Notes under the pieces: model-generated
The model's database searches: none
Told to the model about the DNA's origin: nothing
Seen by the model: the letters and a program-made list of their open reading frames with translations, nothing else
Part shown: positions 53,555-62,280 of the stretch, piece by piece
How the letters are laid out: each line of letters opens with the position of its first letter
Position numbering within the stretch: the first letter of the stretch is position 1
Source of the DNA: UBA1268 sp002694955
GTDB taxonomy: Bacteria > Planctomycetota > Planctomycetia > Pirellulales > UBA1268
Length of the DNA: 64,000 nt
Direction of reading: 5' to 3'
Assembly (NCBI GenBank): GCA_028066355.1
Contig: JALCBP010000004.1
Coordinates: forward strand, 1 to 64,000
Made by a program: the position numbers and the translations under genes

Positions 53555-53864
53555 TTGTTTTTCCTTTTGGAAACGCTACTTGCTTGTGACATTCTTAACG
53601 ATCGGGTGGATACGGAAACTAGTAGTTATTTAAAGATATAGGCTTCTTTTGGCTGTTTCGTACATTGGTCTATGAAGTCACTGTTATTTTGTCAAACTGC
53701 TGGAAGAAGTAGAAGCGACCGTAATGTATTTTTTGATGACACGGTAGTTTGTTGGCTCTTGGGGGAGTGATACCGATAAGTTTATTCACCGCATTTACAC
53801 TGCCATCTCACGTTCTACGAGAGTATTTCCAATTCTGTTTTGAGTAAGAACAAGGAATTCTTAG
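53555..53864. other. Divergent intergenic region, rhodanese gene / Nramp-like gene
   Basis: A 310-base gap between divergent genes. It has no open frame with protein-like features. The two promoters must lie here; I cannot place them and see no repeat or RNA structure. Confidence 0.4.
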
Positions 53865-55553
53865 ATGAGTTCAGAAAAAAAAACACATGATCGTCTTGCT
53901 TCGGAAAGATCACAACTTGAAGAAGCTCAAGCTGCTGGTTTTCGTCGTACTCTGGCAACGTATACGCGACTGTCGGGCCCTGGCTGGCTGCAATCAGCTA
54001 TAACGCTTGGTGGCGGATCTCTGGCTGGATCACTTTATTTAGGTGTTATTGGTGGGTATGAATTTCTTTGGTTGCAGCCTCTCATGATGATGCTCGGGAT
54101 CGTAATGCTTTCAGCGATCGCTTACGTTACCCTGTCGACAGGAAAACGACCGTTTCAGGCCATGAATGAGCATGTAAGTCCGGTGCTCGGTTGGGGCTGG
54201 CTTGTTGCTGCAATGATGGCAAATCTGGTCTGGGCGATGCCGCAGTTCTCGTTAGGGACAGCAGCACTCCAGCAGAATTTATTTCCACAATATCTTGCTG
54301 GTGATTCTGCAAAACTAATTTGTGTTCTTTGTTTATTTCTACTCGCTGCAATGGTGGTCTGGTTTTATGACTCGCCTGGATGGGGAGTTCGGATCTTTGA
54401 GTGGTCCCTAAAGGCAATGGTCGGGCTTGTTGTACTCAGTTTTTTTGGTGTTGTAGTAGCGATGTCCTGGAAAGGCGAGTTGGAGTGGGTGAGCATCGGG
54501 AAAGGTTTTGTGCCAGACTTTAGCCTTCTTTGGCGTCCGGTCACCGGATTGCAGAGTTTCATTGATGAATCAAGTGCTCCTGATTTTTGGACCGCAACTA
54601 TTCTTCGCGCCCAACGTGAACGGATGATAGCCGCAGCTGCTACTGCGGTTGGGATCAATATGACTTTTCTCTTGCCATACTCGATGCTGCGCAAGGGCTG
54701 GGATCGATCTTTCCGGGGCCTAGCCGCTTTTGATCTATCGACAGGTCTTTTCGTTCCGTTTCTTATTGCAACGAGTTGTGTTGTAATTGCTGCTGCCAGC
54801 CAGTTTCATGCTCGATTTGATGAAAAACTTATCAGTCAACCTGCAGCTGATATTAACGGTTCCTATAGAGACAATCTTGAAAAAAGGGTGAAAGCAGACG
54901 CGGGTTCAGCGGATGGTTCCATTCTTAGTCGATCAGAGCTGGATGCAAAAATCGATGCTCTGCCAAGAGTAGATAGAAAACTCGCATATATGTTGATTAA
55001 GCGGGATTCTCTCGACCTTGCATCTGCCTTAGAAAACTTATTTGGGAAAGGTGGTCTTACTCAAAAAGTTTTTGGTATTGGCGTTCTAGGGATGGCTATT
55101 TCGACAATTGTAATTTTAATGGTGATTAACGGTTTTTGTGTTACTGAGATGACACAGCGAGATGGTGATCGGGTTGTGCAACGCCTTGGAGCGATACTAC
55201 CCGGCATCGTTGGTGGTCTTGGATTCCTTGCCTTATGGGGAGATGATCAGGCACGTTTTTGGCTTGCGGTACCAACAAGTAATTTTGGTATGGTGCTATT
55301 GCCGATTGCTTACATCGCCTTCTTTTTCATGATGAACAGTCCATCTTTACTCGGCGATGCGATGCCCAGAGGTGTCTTGCGAATTATTGCCAACGTCGTA
55401 ATGCTTGCGGCGATCAGTGCTGCGAGTATTGGTGCAGGCCTGAGCGTGTGGGAAAACGTTGGCTGGATTGGTGTCGCCTTTGCTGCTGGATTTGTTGTGA
55501 TAAGTGTGGTGAATGCCGGGTCAAGGCAAACAGCATTGCTGAAACGTCAATAG
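53865..55553 (+). CDS. Nramp-family transporter lacking canonical metal-binding motifs
   Basis: A 562-residue integral membrane protein with about 11-12 helices and the Nramp opening LSGPGWLQSAITLGGGSLAGSLYLG. In canonical Nramp this first helix reads DPGN; here it is GGGS-L-A, and helix 6, normally MPHN-like, is INMTFLLPYSMLRKGW. So the usual Asp, Asn, Met and His ligands are missing. A hydrophilic insert of about 70 residues (about 320-390, with KLISQPAADINGSYRD) follows helix 7. The protein is probably a transporter of the same LeuT-like fold with a different substrate. ATG 53865 starts a polar N-terminus of about 35 residues. Confidence 0.85.
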   Translation: MSSEKKTHDRLASERSQLEEAQAAGFRRTLATYTRLSGPGWLQSAITLGGGSLAGSLYLGVIGGYEFLWLQPLMMMLGIVMLSAIAYVTLSTGKRPFQAMNEHVSPVLGWGWLVAAMMANLVWAMPQFSLGTAALQQNLFPQYLAGDSAKLICVLCLFLLAAMVVWFYDSPGWGVRIFEWSLKAMVGLVVLSFFGVVVAMSWKGELEWVSIGKGFVPDFSLLWRPVTGLQSFIDESSAPDFWTATILRAQRERMIAAAATAVGINMTFLLPYSMLRKGWDRSFRGLAAFDLSTGLFVPFLIATSCVVIAAASQFHARFDEKLISQPAADINGSYRDNLEKRVKADAGSADGSILSRSELDAKIDALPRVDRKLAYMLIKRDSLDLASALENLFGKGGLTQKVFGIGVLGMAISTIVILMVINGFCVTEMTQRDGDRVVQRLGAILPGIVGGLGFLALWGDDQARFWLAVPTSNFGMVLLPIAYIAFFFMMNSPSLLGDAMPRGVLRIIANVVMLAAISAASIGAGLSVWENVGWIGVAFAAGFVVISVVNAGSRQTALLKRQ

Positions 55554-55567
55554 GCTTCTAATTCCCA

Positions 55568-56122
55568 ATGCCTTATGAAGATAGTCTTCCACTGGTCGCT
55601 TCGCTCTTCTTGCTTGCATCTATTCTTTTTTGGATCTGGCGATCAAGTGGACAGAATCAATGGGTGATTGCAGCATTGCTGACTTTTGCAGTGAGTTGCG
55701 GGGTGGCGGCAATTGATTTCTTTAGCCAGACTGATCGAGAGCAGGTAGAACTTTTACTGCCTGATCTCGCTAAGGCTGTCGAGGAAAAGGATCTTGAGAC
55801 GCTGCTCAGTGCGATTGCTCCTGAAATACGTCCGGTTCAAGAGCAGGCGGAGAAAGCGGTTCGAGAGGTTAGGCCGAGTCAGGTTCTCATAACTCGTCTT
55901 GATGTGGATGTTTCGTACGACAAGGAACTTCCAGTGGCTGTAGCCGAACTACTTGTTCGTGTCAGAGGCAAAATTATCGGAAGAGAAGAGGGAGTCGGAA
56001 TCGTCAGTGCCACTGTGACACTGGAAAAACGTAACCGGTGGGTTGTAACAGAATGTATTGTGAAACCGGCTGATCTCGGGTATGAGAGAAAAACAACACG
56101 GGCCGGACAGGTCAAACGTTGA
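55568..56122 (+). CDS. Membrane-anchored protein of unknown function
   Basis: A 184-residue protein with two N-terminal hydrophobic helices (LPLVASLFLLASILFWIW and WVIAALLTFAVSCGVAAI), then a soluble alpha/beta domain: DREQVELLLPDLAKAVEEKDLETLLSAIAPEI, ending with repeated beta strands (VAVAELLVRVRGKIIG). This resembles the NTF2-like/DUF4440 shape, but I do not claim it. It is 14 bases behind the Nramp-like gene and probably co-transcribed with it. Confidence 0.65.
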   Translation: MPYEDSLPLVASLFLLASILFWIWRSSGQNQWVIAALLTFAVSCGVAAIDFFSQTDREQVELLLPDLAKAVEEKDLETLLSAIAPEIRPVQEQAEKAVREVRPSQVLITRLDVDVSYDKELPVAVAELLVRVRGKIIGREEGVGIVSATVTLEKRNRWVVTECIVKPADLGYERKTTRAGQVKR

Positions 56123-56135
56123 CCGCCGGCCCGTG
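56097..56135. terminator. Hairpin spanning the stop of the 55568 gene, shared with a convergent gene
   Basis: CACGGGCCGG (56097-56106) pairs with CCGGCCCGTG (56126-56135); an inner stem GGTCAA/TTGACC (56110-56115/56119-56124) extends it. On the minus strand it is followed by GTGTTTTTCTC-like T-rich sequence (TGTTGTTTTTCTC), so it can terminate the convergent gene at 56158; on the plus strand the T-tract is weak. Confidence 0.7.
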
Positions 56136-56157
56136 CCGCTACCAGTTATTTCTTGAG

Positions 56158-57246
56158 CTAAGAGTTTGATCGCAGCACATTCTCTAAACTAAATGCGGCA
56201 TCAAAATCTTTTCCTTGTTCCTCAATAACGGTTTTATAATTACCAATCTGATTGTTAATTTCCTCAATCAGTCCAGGTTTAGTAGTGAGGCTGGGGGTTT
56301 TCATGATGCTGGCCTGTATTGCCGTGAGGCCTTCCTCGTAAGCAGATTGTGCTGCTTCAAAGTCACCAGCCTCGGCCGCACGACTTGCTCTTTGCAGGGA
56401 TTCTCGTGCCTTCATGCCGTCTGGCGTTGAGCCGATTGCTGAGATAGCCATCCAGTAGTCGTAGTTGAGCACGTCACGGCACGAGCTGATGCCACGATAG
56501 TTTTCTTTGGCATCTTGAAGAACAGCACACAAATTTTCTGCTATCTCGCGTTGAGGTTCGGCGAGAGTACTCGCTGCCATTTCCCATGAGACTGAAGAGG
56601 CGTTCTTCGCTTGTACGGCGAGGGACGCCTGCTCCTCTGTTCTATTTTCAGGAGCTATCTGCAAAGCAGCCTGTTGCTCCGGTGGGAGTGATTGCACGCG
56701 AAGGGAATGGACCGTTTTACGAGCTTCACCAAGCATATCGGTCAGTTTTTCTTCAAGACGCTCAATCCGCATTCTTTCTGCGCTATGAATCCAGAGAGGT
56801 AGCGATTTACCTCGAATCAGTACAAAGCGGGTGGCCAATGCCTTCCCTTCTTTGTGTACTGCTTCCCACGCTTCTTGTGTACTAGGACTAAAGTCTCGAT
56901 TGTTTTCGAGTGCGTTAACTTTTCGCAATGCTGTCAGCATTGGCTGTGCTGCATCGATCAATGCCATGCCCTGTGTGTCAGAATCCAAATTAGTCGCTGG
57001 TGCAAAACCAGCTATAGATCGCTTCATTAAGGACTTACTTGCCGAAGCAGTAGAGAGTACAGTGCCGGGCATTTGTGCAAAAGCAAAGAGCAGCCCTGTA
57101 ATTACCATGCAGATACCAAGAATTACTTCCTCGGTGAATAGCACACGGCTTGGATGTACGAGCTCATCTGTAACATCTTTCAGACTGTGTTCTTGTTGAG
57201 GTGCTGGATTTTTTCGATTACCCAATCGAGATGTTGCAAAAAACAT
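56158..57246 (-). CDS. Membrane-anchored helical protein, unknown
   Basis: A 362-residue protein. A polar cytoplasmic leader of about 40 residues precedes one hydrophobic helix (VILGICMVITGLLFAFAQM), after which a long, mostly helical region rich in Glu, Ala, Arg and Leu follows (for example ERMRIERLEEKLTDMLGEARK and ESLQRASRAAEAGDFEAAQSA, partly TPR-like). It probably faces the periplasm. I recognise no domain. It stands alone. Confidence 0.7.
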   Translation of the reverse strand: MFFATSRLGNRKNPAPQQEHSLKDVTDELVHPSRVLFTEEVILGICMVITGLLFAFAQMPGTVLSTASASKSLMKRSIAGFAPATNLDSDTQGMALIDAAQPMLTALRKVNALENNRDFSPSTQEAWEAVHKEGKALATRFVLIRGKSLPLWIHSAERMRIERLEEKLTDMLGEARKTVHSLRVQSLPPEQQAALQIAPENRTEEQASLAVQAKNASSVSWEMAASTLAEPQREIAENLCAVLQDAKENYRGISSCRDVLNYDYWMAISAIGSTPDGMKARESLQRASRAAEAGDFEAAQSAYEEGLTAIQASIMKTPSLTTKPGLIEEINNQIGNYKTVIEEQGKDFDAAFSLENVLRSNS

Positions 57247-57603
57247 GTCAGGGTCCCTTTCTGCTGGTATGAAGCTCGGTAAGTGGGGATGGAGTGTTCC
57301 ATTTGGAAACGTGGTTAGCCCAACTCACCGCTCTTCGTTTTAACTTGATGGCATGCCCCTGACTGCCGCCAACAAGTTCGTTTGATGAAAGATATGCAAC
57401 TCGCGAAAACTCAAATCAACACCGAATGAAAAACGTTTCACAAGTTTCCGTGAAATCCGAGTGAAATGGGTATTACACAGGAAAATTTAGGCTTTTTTCA
57501 AATGAGACACTTGGGAGAACAGAGCCATCCTGGTTGATGAAGGCCTTAGTACAAGAAGTATTTGTCGTTATGTCGTGTATTTAATTTTCACGTTTGTGCG
57601 GGT
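57247..57603. other. 357-base intergenic region
   Basis: No gene or RNA is recognisable. A small group of repeats lies at 57436-57466: TTTCAC (57436-57441) with its complement GTGAAA at 57450-57455 and 57461-57466. These could be a binding site for a regulator of the gene ending at 57247 or simply chance. Confidence 0.4.
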
Positions 57604-58650
57604 TCATGTTTTTTGCGTCCGAATAAGATCGTCACAAAGATCTCTATTTGGAGTTATGGATTTCTTTTCGAGTTCTGAATGGTACCCACGAACCGCTTCT
57701 TCCGGGGACAACGCATCATCGATAACGGCTCGAAGAAATCGGATGAACAAGCGTTGGTCCTCAGCAGAATTTATTTTTCTGCCAAAAATAGCAGCACGAG
57801 CACCATGTTTTTTGGCATTCGCAGCCAGCGTGAATGCATCGCATGTTGTTCCTGAGCTGCCTCCCAAAACTCCAACAATAAGACTTTTGTCATAGTTTAC
57901 CAATTGTTCCATGACAGCAGGTCGCAGGTAAGGAATCTTGAGAAAGAGGGGTCTGTTTTTTTGTGGGATGCCTGCGAGACAGCGGACAGCTTGGTCCGCA
58001 ATGAAACGATCGAGATCTGGGATCTGCCTACGACTCTCCTCACAGTTTGGATAAAAAATTTCAAGAAAGTGCTTGAAGTTATTCAGTTCGGCATCGAGTC
58101 GAAAATTTTTATATGCATCAAGCATCGGCCGGTCGATGTTGGCTCGATCATTAAGCGTCAGGGAGAACAGACCAAGATTTGAACCGGGAACCGCATCCGA
58201 ACTGGTGGCATCTGTTATGTTCTCAGTAGGGTTCTGGCCGTACTGAGCTTCTTTTATCGTGCAGGTCGAAAAAGGTAGTGGGGGTTGTGTTGAATAACTA
58301 CCGGTACCGGCAGATAGCCAGATGTCCGTTGTGTCATTCATTCGGACTGCTGGAGTGACGGAAGACGACTTGAATATCTTCCAATCAATTGTCAATTGTG
58401 CATTGGTGCTTGCACTCATCAGCATGATGTCAATGTTGCCATCTCCAACAATACCAAGAATCTGCTCTCGGTAGAATTCCATGGTTCGGAATGTTTGGTC
58501 TTCAGCGAATGGTTCTGACAAAATGCCAGGTGCAGCTAATCCAAAGGCCATGTCTGCATCTTTGGCATCGACCAGAATAAAATCGGGACATGACGGATTG
58601 GTAAGTATGTTGGTTAGTTTAGTTTCGAGAGATTTCTGAGGAGTATTCAT
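57604..58650 (-). CDS. Class I aldolase-like protein (DeoC/LacD/DhnA type)
   Basis: A 348-residue protein. The C-terminal half carries the class I aldolase pattern: FLKIPYLRPAV with the probable Schiff-base Lys in LKIPY, VGVLGGSSGTTCDAF, and GARAAIFGRKINSAEDQ, which is the phosphate-binding GR-type loop. The N-terminal about 100 residues are extra compared with LacD/FbaB proteins and show FILVDAKDADMAFGLAAPG. It would cleave a sugar or sugar phosphate. A PfkB kinase gene lies divergently 253 bases away, so the two may act in one catabolic step. ATG 58650 is chosen over 58698. Confidence 0.65.
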   Translation of the reverse strand: MNTPQKSLETKLTNILTNPSCPDFILVDAKDADMAFGLAAPGILSEPFAEDQTFRTMEFYREQILGIVGDGNIDIMLMSASTNAQLTIDWKIFKSSSVTPAVRMNDTTDIWLSAGTGSYSTQPPLPFSTCTIKEAQYGQNPTENITDATSSDAVPGSNLGLFSLTLNDRANIDRPMLDAYKNFRLDAELNNFKHFLEIFYPNCEESRRQIPDLDRFIADQAVRCLAGIPQKNRPLFLKIPYLRPAVMEQLVNYDKSLIVGVLGGSSGTTCDAFTLAANAKKHGARAAIFGRKINSAEDQRLFIRFLRAVIDDALSPEEAVRGYHSELEKKSITPNRDLCDDLIRTQKT

Positions 58651-58903
58651 AGCGTATGCGTGTGAATGATCAAATCGGATGAGTAGTTGCCATATCACTC
58701 AATCGTGCTGGTGAGAACATTTCTTCTAGTTATTTTGTATGCCAGAAAGTGAGCTTGAATTGTTCGTAGCTTCTCTTAACGTAACGTATTTATTGAAAAA
58801 AGTTTTTTTGGGGTATCTTTTGGTTCCTGTTAGGGAGGCGTTTCTTGTTCTTATTGCGAGAAGTAATAAAAGAACTCGTCTTTGATCAAGCTAGTGGGGA
58901 AAA

Positions 58904-59866
58904 ATGATGGAAAAAAAGTTCGATTGCCTCGTCTGCGGCACTACAGTTGTGGATGCAATTGTAAAACCAGTTCCTCTTGAGGACCCCATTGGCAAGGGCG
59001 GTTTGCTCCATGTTGGCCCGCTTACTGTCACAACAGGAGGTCTTGTCTGTAATACAGGAATAGCTATGCAAAGGTTAGGTTTGAAGGTGTCGGCAGCAGG
59101 TCTTGTTGGGCAGGATATCTGGGGAGAACTAATCTCGAGTACGCTATCACAGGAGGGTGTTGATATATCTGGAGTATCGAGACTGAAGGCTACTGCAACG
59201 AGCAGTACAGCAGTTCTTATTGATGCTTCAGGTGAACGGACCTTTGCTCATCATGTTGGCAGTTGTGCCGAATTAAAATCAGGTTTTATATATGACAATC
59301 TCAGTCTTTTTGCAGACAGTCGATATGCTCTGTTTGGTTATATTGGCCTTTTGCCGGGTATCGAGTTGGAACTTTGTGACGTACTGCGGGAAATTCGTAA
59401 TACGGGTTGTCGCGTAGCAATTGAAACAGCAGGTGATGGCGGGAGCCTTGAGAATATTGCGTCTGCTTTACCGTACATTGACTGTTTTGTTCCAAGTATT
59501 ACTGAGGCAACAAGTCAAACGGGTATTGAAGATCCAAAAAACATCATTGAGTACTATCGGTCCTTGGGGGCTCAAGGTCTCGTTGGTGTAAAGATGGGCT
59601 CTTCGGGCACTTTACTGAGCCCTATGCACGGCGAATACATTCAGGTTCCGTGTGTTATCCCGCCTGGCCCAGTTGTTGATACGACAGGTGCTGGAGACTC
59701 GTGGCTAGCTGGTTGTTTAACGGGCATTATCCGTGGGGAAAATGAATACCGTTCAGCTTTGCTTGGGGCTGCTACAGCAGCTTGCTGTGTCACTGGTCTT
59801 GGTGCGACGGATGGCTTGCGAGACTTCGATCAGACACAAAAATTAATCAACGATGGTACTAGCTAA
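58904..59866 (+). CDS. PfkB family carbohydrate kinase
   Basis: A 320-residue ribokinase-like enzyme. Opening FDCLVCGTTVVDAIVKP and GGLVCNTGIAMQRLGLKV are typical; the catalytic signature DTTGAGDSWLAGCL near the end carries the catalytic Asp. Residues KMGSSGTLL match the nucleotide-binding strand. Substrate unresolved. It is divergent from the aldolase-like gene, so the sugar phosphate it makes may be the aldolase substrate. Confidence 0.9.
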   Translation: MMEKKFDCLVCGTTVVDAIVKPVPLEDPIGKGGLLHVGPLTVTTGGLVCNTGIAMQRLGLKVSAAGLVGQDIWGELISSTLSQEGVDISGVSRLKATATSSTAVLIDASGERTFAHHVGSCAELKSGFIYDNLSLFADSRYALFGYIGLLPGIELELCDVLREIRNTGCRVAIETAGDGGSLENIASALPYIDCFVPSITEATSQTGIEDPKNIIEYYRSLGAQGLVGVKMGSSGTLLSPMHGEYIQVPCVIPPGPVVDTTGAGDSWLAGCLTGIIRGENEYRSALLGAATAACCVTGLGATDGLRDFDQTQKLINDGTS

Positions 59867-59888
59867 CACCACTCGAGTGACAGGTGCT

Positions 59889-61196
59889 CTAATTATCGAA
59901 TTCTTCCAACGGCGCTGAGCTTATCCGATAGAGGTCGGATTTCGTGCGAATGAGTAGATCATCACCAAGCACGCCTGGTGACGCCATGCATCCATCATCA
60001 AGTTTGTTTTCAGATATGATTTCAAAACCTTGTGGATTGGCTTTGAATACAATACATGTGCCGTCCTCATCACATGCATAGAGTCTTCCGCCCGACTCAA
60101 TAAGTGAGGCAGAATGTCGTCCGCTTTTTCGTTCAGTCCATCGAACTTTACCAGTTTCGATGTCGATGCAACTAAAAATGCCCGTATCGCTTACCATGTA
60201 CAGCTGATCAGCTACAACAGATTGGCTCGGTCGAGTTGGCGCTGATTTACCAAACTTCCAAACTACATTTTCATTTGTAATGTCTCCCGCTCCATCAGGT
60301 CGTACTGCGAGTAGTCGATCGCCTTGAGCTGTGCAAAGAATCACAAGTCCGTGGCTATAGAGAGGGCGGGCTGCTGCATTGAATCCCCCGTGGTAAACGG
60401 TCCAGAGTTCTTCGCCGTTGCTGGGGTCATAAGCTACAGTAGCGACTGCTGCAGGGCTCACAAGCTGTGTTTGATTGTTGTGGGTTATGACAGTAGGAGT
60501 GCAGTACGCTTTTTTGAAATCACCATCATCAGATCCATATTGAATAGAACGATCGGTCTGCCATATTGTTTGGCCCGTTTTTGCGTCTAGTCCGACTACG
60601 TATTGCTGGTCGTATCCATCAAAATTCAGAAATATCTTGTTTGCAAAAAAAATCGGAGAAGAGCCAGGGCCTCTATGGTGATCGCACGGAAGATCTTGGC
60701 GAACCCACAGAATTTCCTCGGTCTCTGTGTCGATACAGGCGGTTCCGGCACTTCCGTAATGGACAAAAATAGAGCCGTTTGCGACAACTGGCGTTGGACT
60801 CGCGTAGCTGTTAAATGGATGACAAAACATCGGTTCTTCGATTTCGAAGATCGTGATGTCTTTGCGTATAGCTCCATTTTTTGAATTTACTGCCAGGAGG
60901 GAAAGTCGTCGTCCATCTTCTGTGGCATTCGAAAGCCAAATGGTGTCACCAGAAACAACCGGGCTCGACCATGCTTTACCTGGGATGGGTGTCTTCCATC
61001 TGATATTCCTGGTCTCATTCCATTCTGTTGGTAAGTTTTCGGAGGGTGATTTACCATCAGCTGTTGGTCCACGGAATTGATTCCATGAGTATTTTGTGAG
61101 TTCATTTGCAAAAGCCTTACTGATAATAAATTCCTCAATAAACGAAGTACTTAAAACGACGCTTGTGACAAAGAGAATAAAACGGTTTTGATACAT
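59889..61196 (-). CDS. Exported PQQ-type beta-propeller protein
   Basis: A 435-residue protein with an N-terminal export signal (FILFVTSVVLSTSF) followed by repeated propeller blades: WNQFRGPTADGKSP, ARLF-type blades ending GxxxW such as GKAWSSPVVSGDTIWLSN and GQTIWQTDRS and GEELWTVYHGG. This is the BamB/PQQ-dehydrogenase-like WD repeat family common in planctomycetes. No metal- or PQQ-binding enzyme residues are obvious, so it may be a binding or scaffold protein. Co-directional with the esterase gene upstream. Confidence 0.88.
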   Translation of the reverse strand: MYQNRFILFVTSVVLSTSFIEEFIISKAFANELTKYSWNQFRGPTADGKSPSENLPTEWNETRNIRWKTPIPGKAWSSPVVSGDTIWLSNATEDGRRLSLLAVNSKNGAIRKDITIFEIEEPMFCHPFNSYASPTPVVANGSIFVHYGSAGTACIDTETEEILWVRQDLPCDHHRGPGSSPIFFANKIFLNFDGYDQQYVVGLDAKTGQTIWQTDRSIQYGSDDGDFKKAYCTPTVITHNNQTQLVSPAAVATVAYDPSNGEELWTVYHGGFNAAARPLYSHGLVILCTAQGDRLLAVRPDGAGDITNENVVWKFGKSAPTRPSQSVVADQLYMVSDTGIFSCIDIETGKVRWTERKSGRHSASLIESGGRLYACDEDGTCIVFKANPQGFEIISENKLDDGCMASPGVLGDDLLIRTKSDLYRISSAPLEEFDN

Positions 61197-61231
61197 GTGT
61201 GAAGTTGCCGCAGCTTAAAGACTATGGTGAT

Positions 61232-62236
61232 TCAGCGAGATGGCTTTGGGCTTGGTATCGAATCGGTTGAGATTTTATGGTTTTCGCCGGCGAATTGATT
61301 CTCGAGAAAAAGCATTATTCGGTTGTCGAGTTCGCTCACTTGAGGACGACCGTGACCGCCATCCTTAATTGGGATAAGTCGCGCGAGTACTCCAGCCTTT
61401 TGAAGCGAATCAGTAAGTTCAACAGACTGTTCAAAAGGAACGAGAGCATCATTCGTCCCATGGATAGTCAGGAAAGGTGGGTCGTCTTTCGTGACATAAG
61501 TAATCGGTGATGCAGCTTTTGCAATGTCCTTATTTTCTGGCACAGGTCCACCAAGGAGGAGTGATTCTGGCGAGTCGGGGTTGTTGTGCCAACCACCCAT
61601 TGAGATTAGGTTGCTTGGCCCAAAGAAATTAATAACACCGTCGACTCTGCTGCTTTTTTTGCCCCAGTGTCCAAGGTCACCTTCAAGCTCTGGAACATCT
61701 CCAGATGTTCCGAGCATGGCGACAAGATGTCCTCCAGCAGATGATCCAGCTACCATTATCTTATTCGAATCACCGCCATATCTTTCGGCATTTGCTCGAA
61801 GCCAGCGTATGGCGGCTTTACAATCATGTATTTGAGCTGGCCAGATGGCTTCGTCTGTTAGCCGATAGCCGATTGATGCACCAATGTATTTCCCTGTCTG
61901 AACCATTGGCCCGATAAAATTAAGGCCACTGCGACGACTGCCTTTTCTCCAGCCACCTCCGTGGATGAATGCAACAATCGGCAGAGGTTTGTCATCTAGT
62001 TGTTGGGGTGGAAGAAAAAGATCGATCTGTTGCCGAGGGTTGTCGGTGTCTGCATACGGAATGTTTGCAATGATCTCTAACGGTCTATTTTTTCGTTGTG
62101 AGTTGGGTCGCGCGGTCGATGGGGCTCGATTTATCAACCCATCCGCAGATTGGCCCAGATTGGCCTCAAAAAAAACGAATTGAAAAACACAGATTGTAGA
62201 AAGGAGTGAAATGTTTCTCATTTGCATAAATTGCAT
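61232..62236 (-). CDS. Exported alpha/beta hydrolase (esterase/lipase family)
   Basis: A 334-residue serine hydrolase with an N-terminal signal (SLLSTICVFQFVFFEA). The oxyanion-hole motif HGGGWRKGSR, the nucleophile elbow VAGSSAGGHLVAM, the Asp in IHGTNDALVPFEQ and the His in DGGHGRPQ form a complete triad. The family (BD-FAE/carboxylesterase type) often removes acetyl or feruloyl groups from polysaccharides. Sits among other exported carbohydrate proteins on the same strand. Confidence 0.92.
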   Translation of the reverse strand: MQFMQMRNISLLSTICVFQFVFFEANLGQSADGLINRAPSTARPNSQRKNRPLEIIANIPYADTDNPRQQIDLFLPPQQLDDKPLPIVAFIHGGGWRKGSRRSGLNFIGPMVQTGKYIGASIGYRLTDEAIWPAQIHDCKAAIRWLRANAERYGGDSNKIMVAGSSAGGHLVAMLGTSGDVPELEGDLGHWGKKSSRVDGVINFFGPSNLISMGGWHNNPDSPESLLLGGPVPENKDIAKAASPITYVTKDDPPFLTIHGTNDALVPFEQSVELTDSLQKAGVLARLIPIKDGGHGRPQVSELDNRIMLFLENQFAGENHKISTDSIPSPKPSR

Positions 62237-62280
62237 GCTTATGTCGACTAGAAATTTGGCGAATGCATTTGTTTGAGCTA

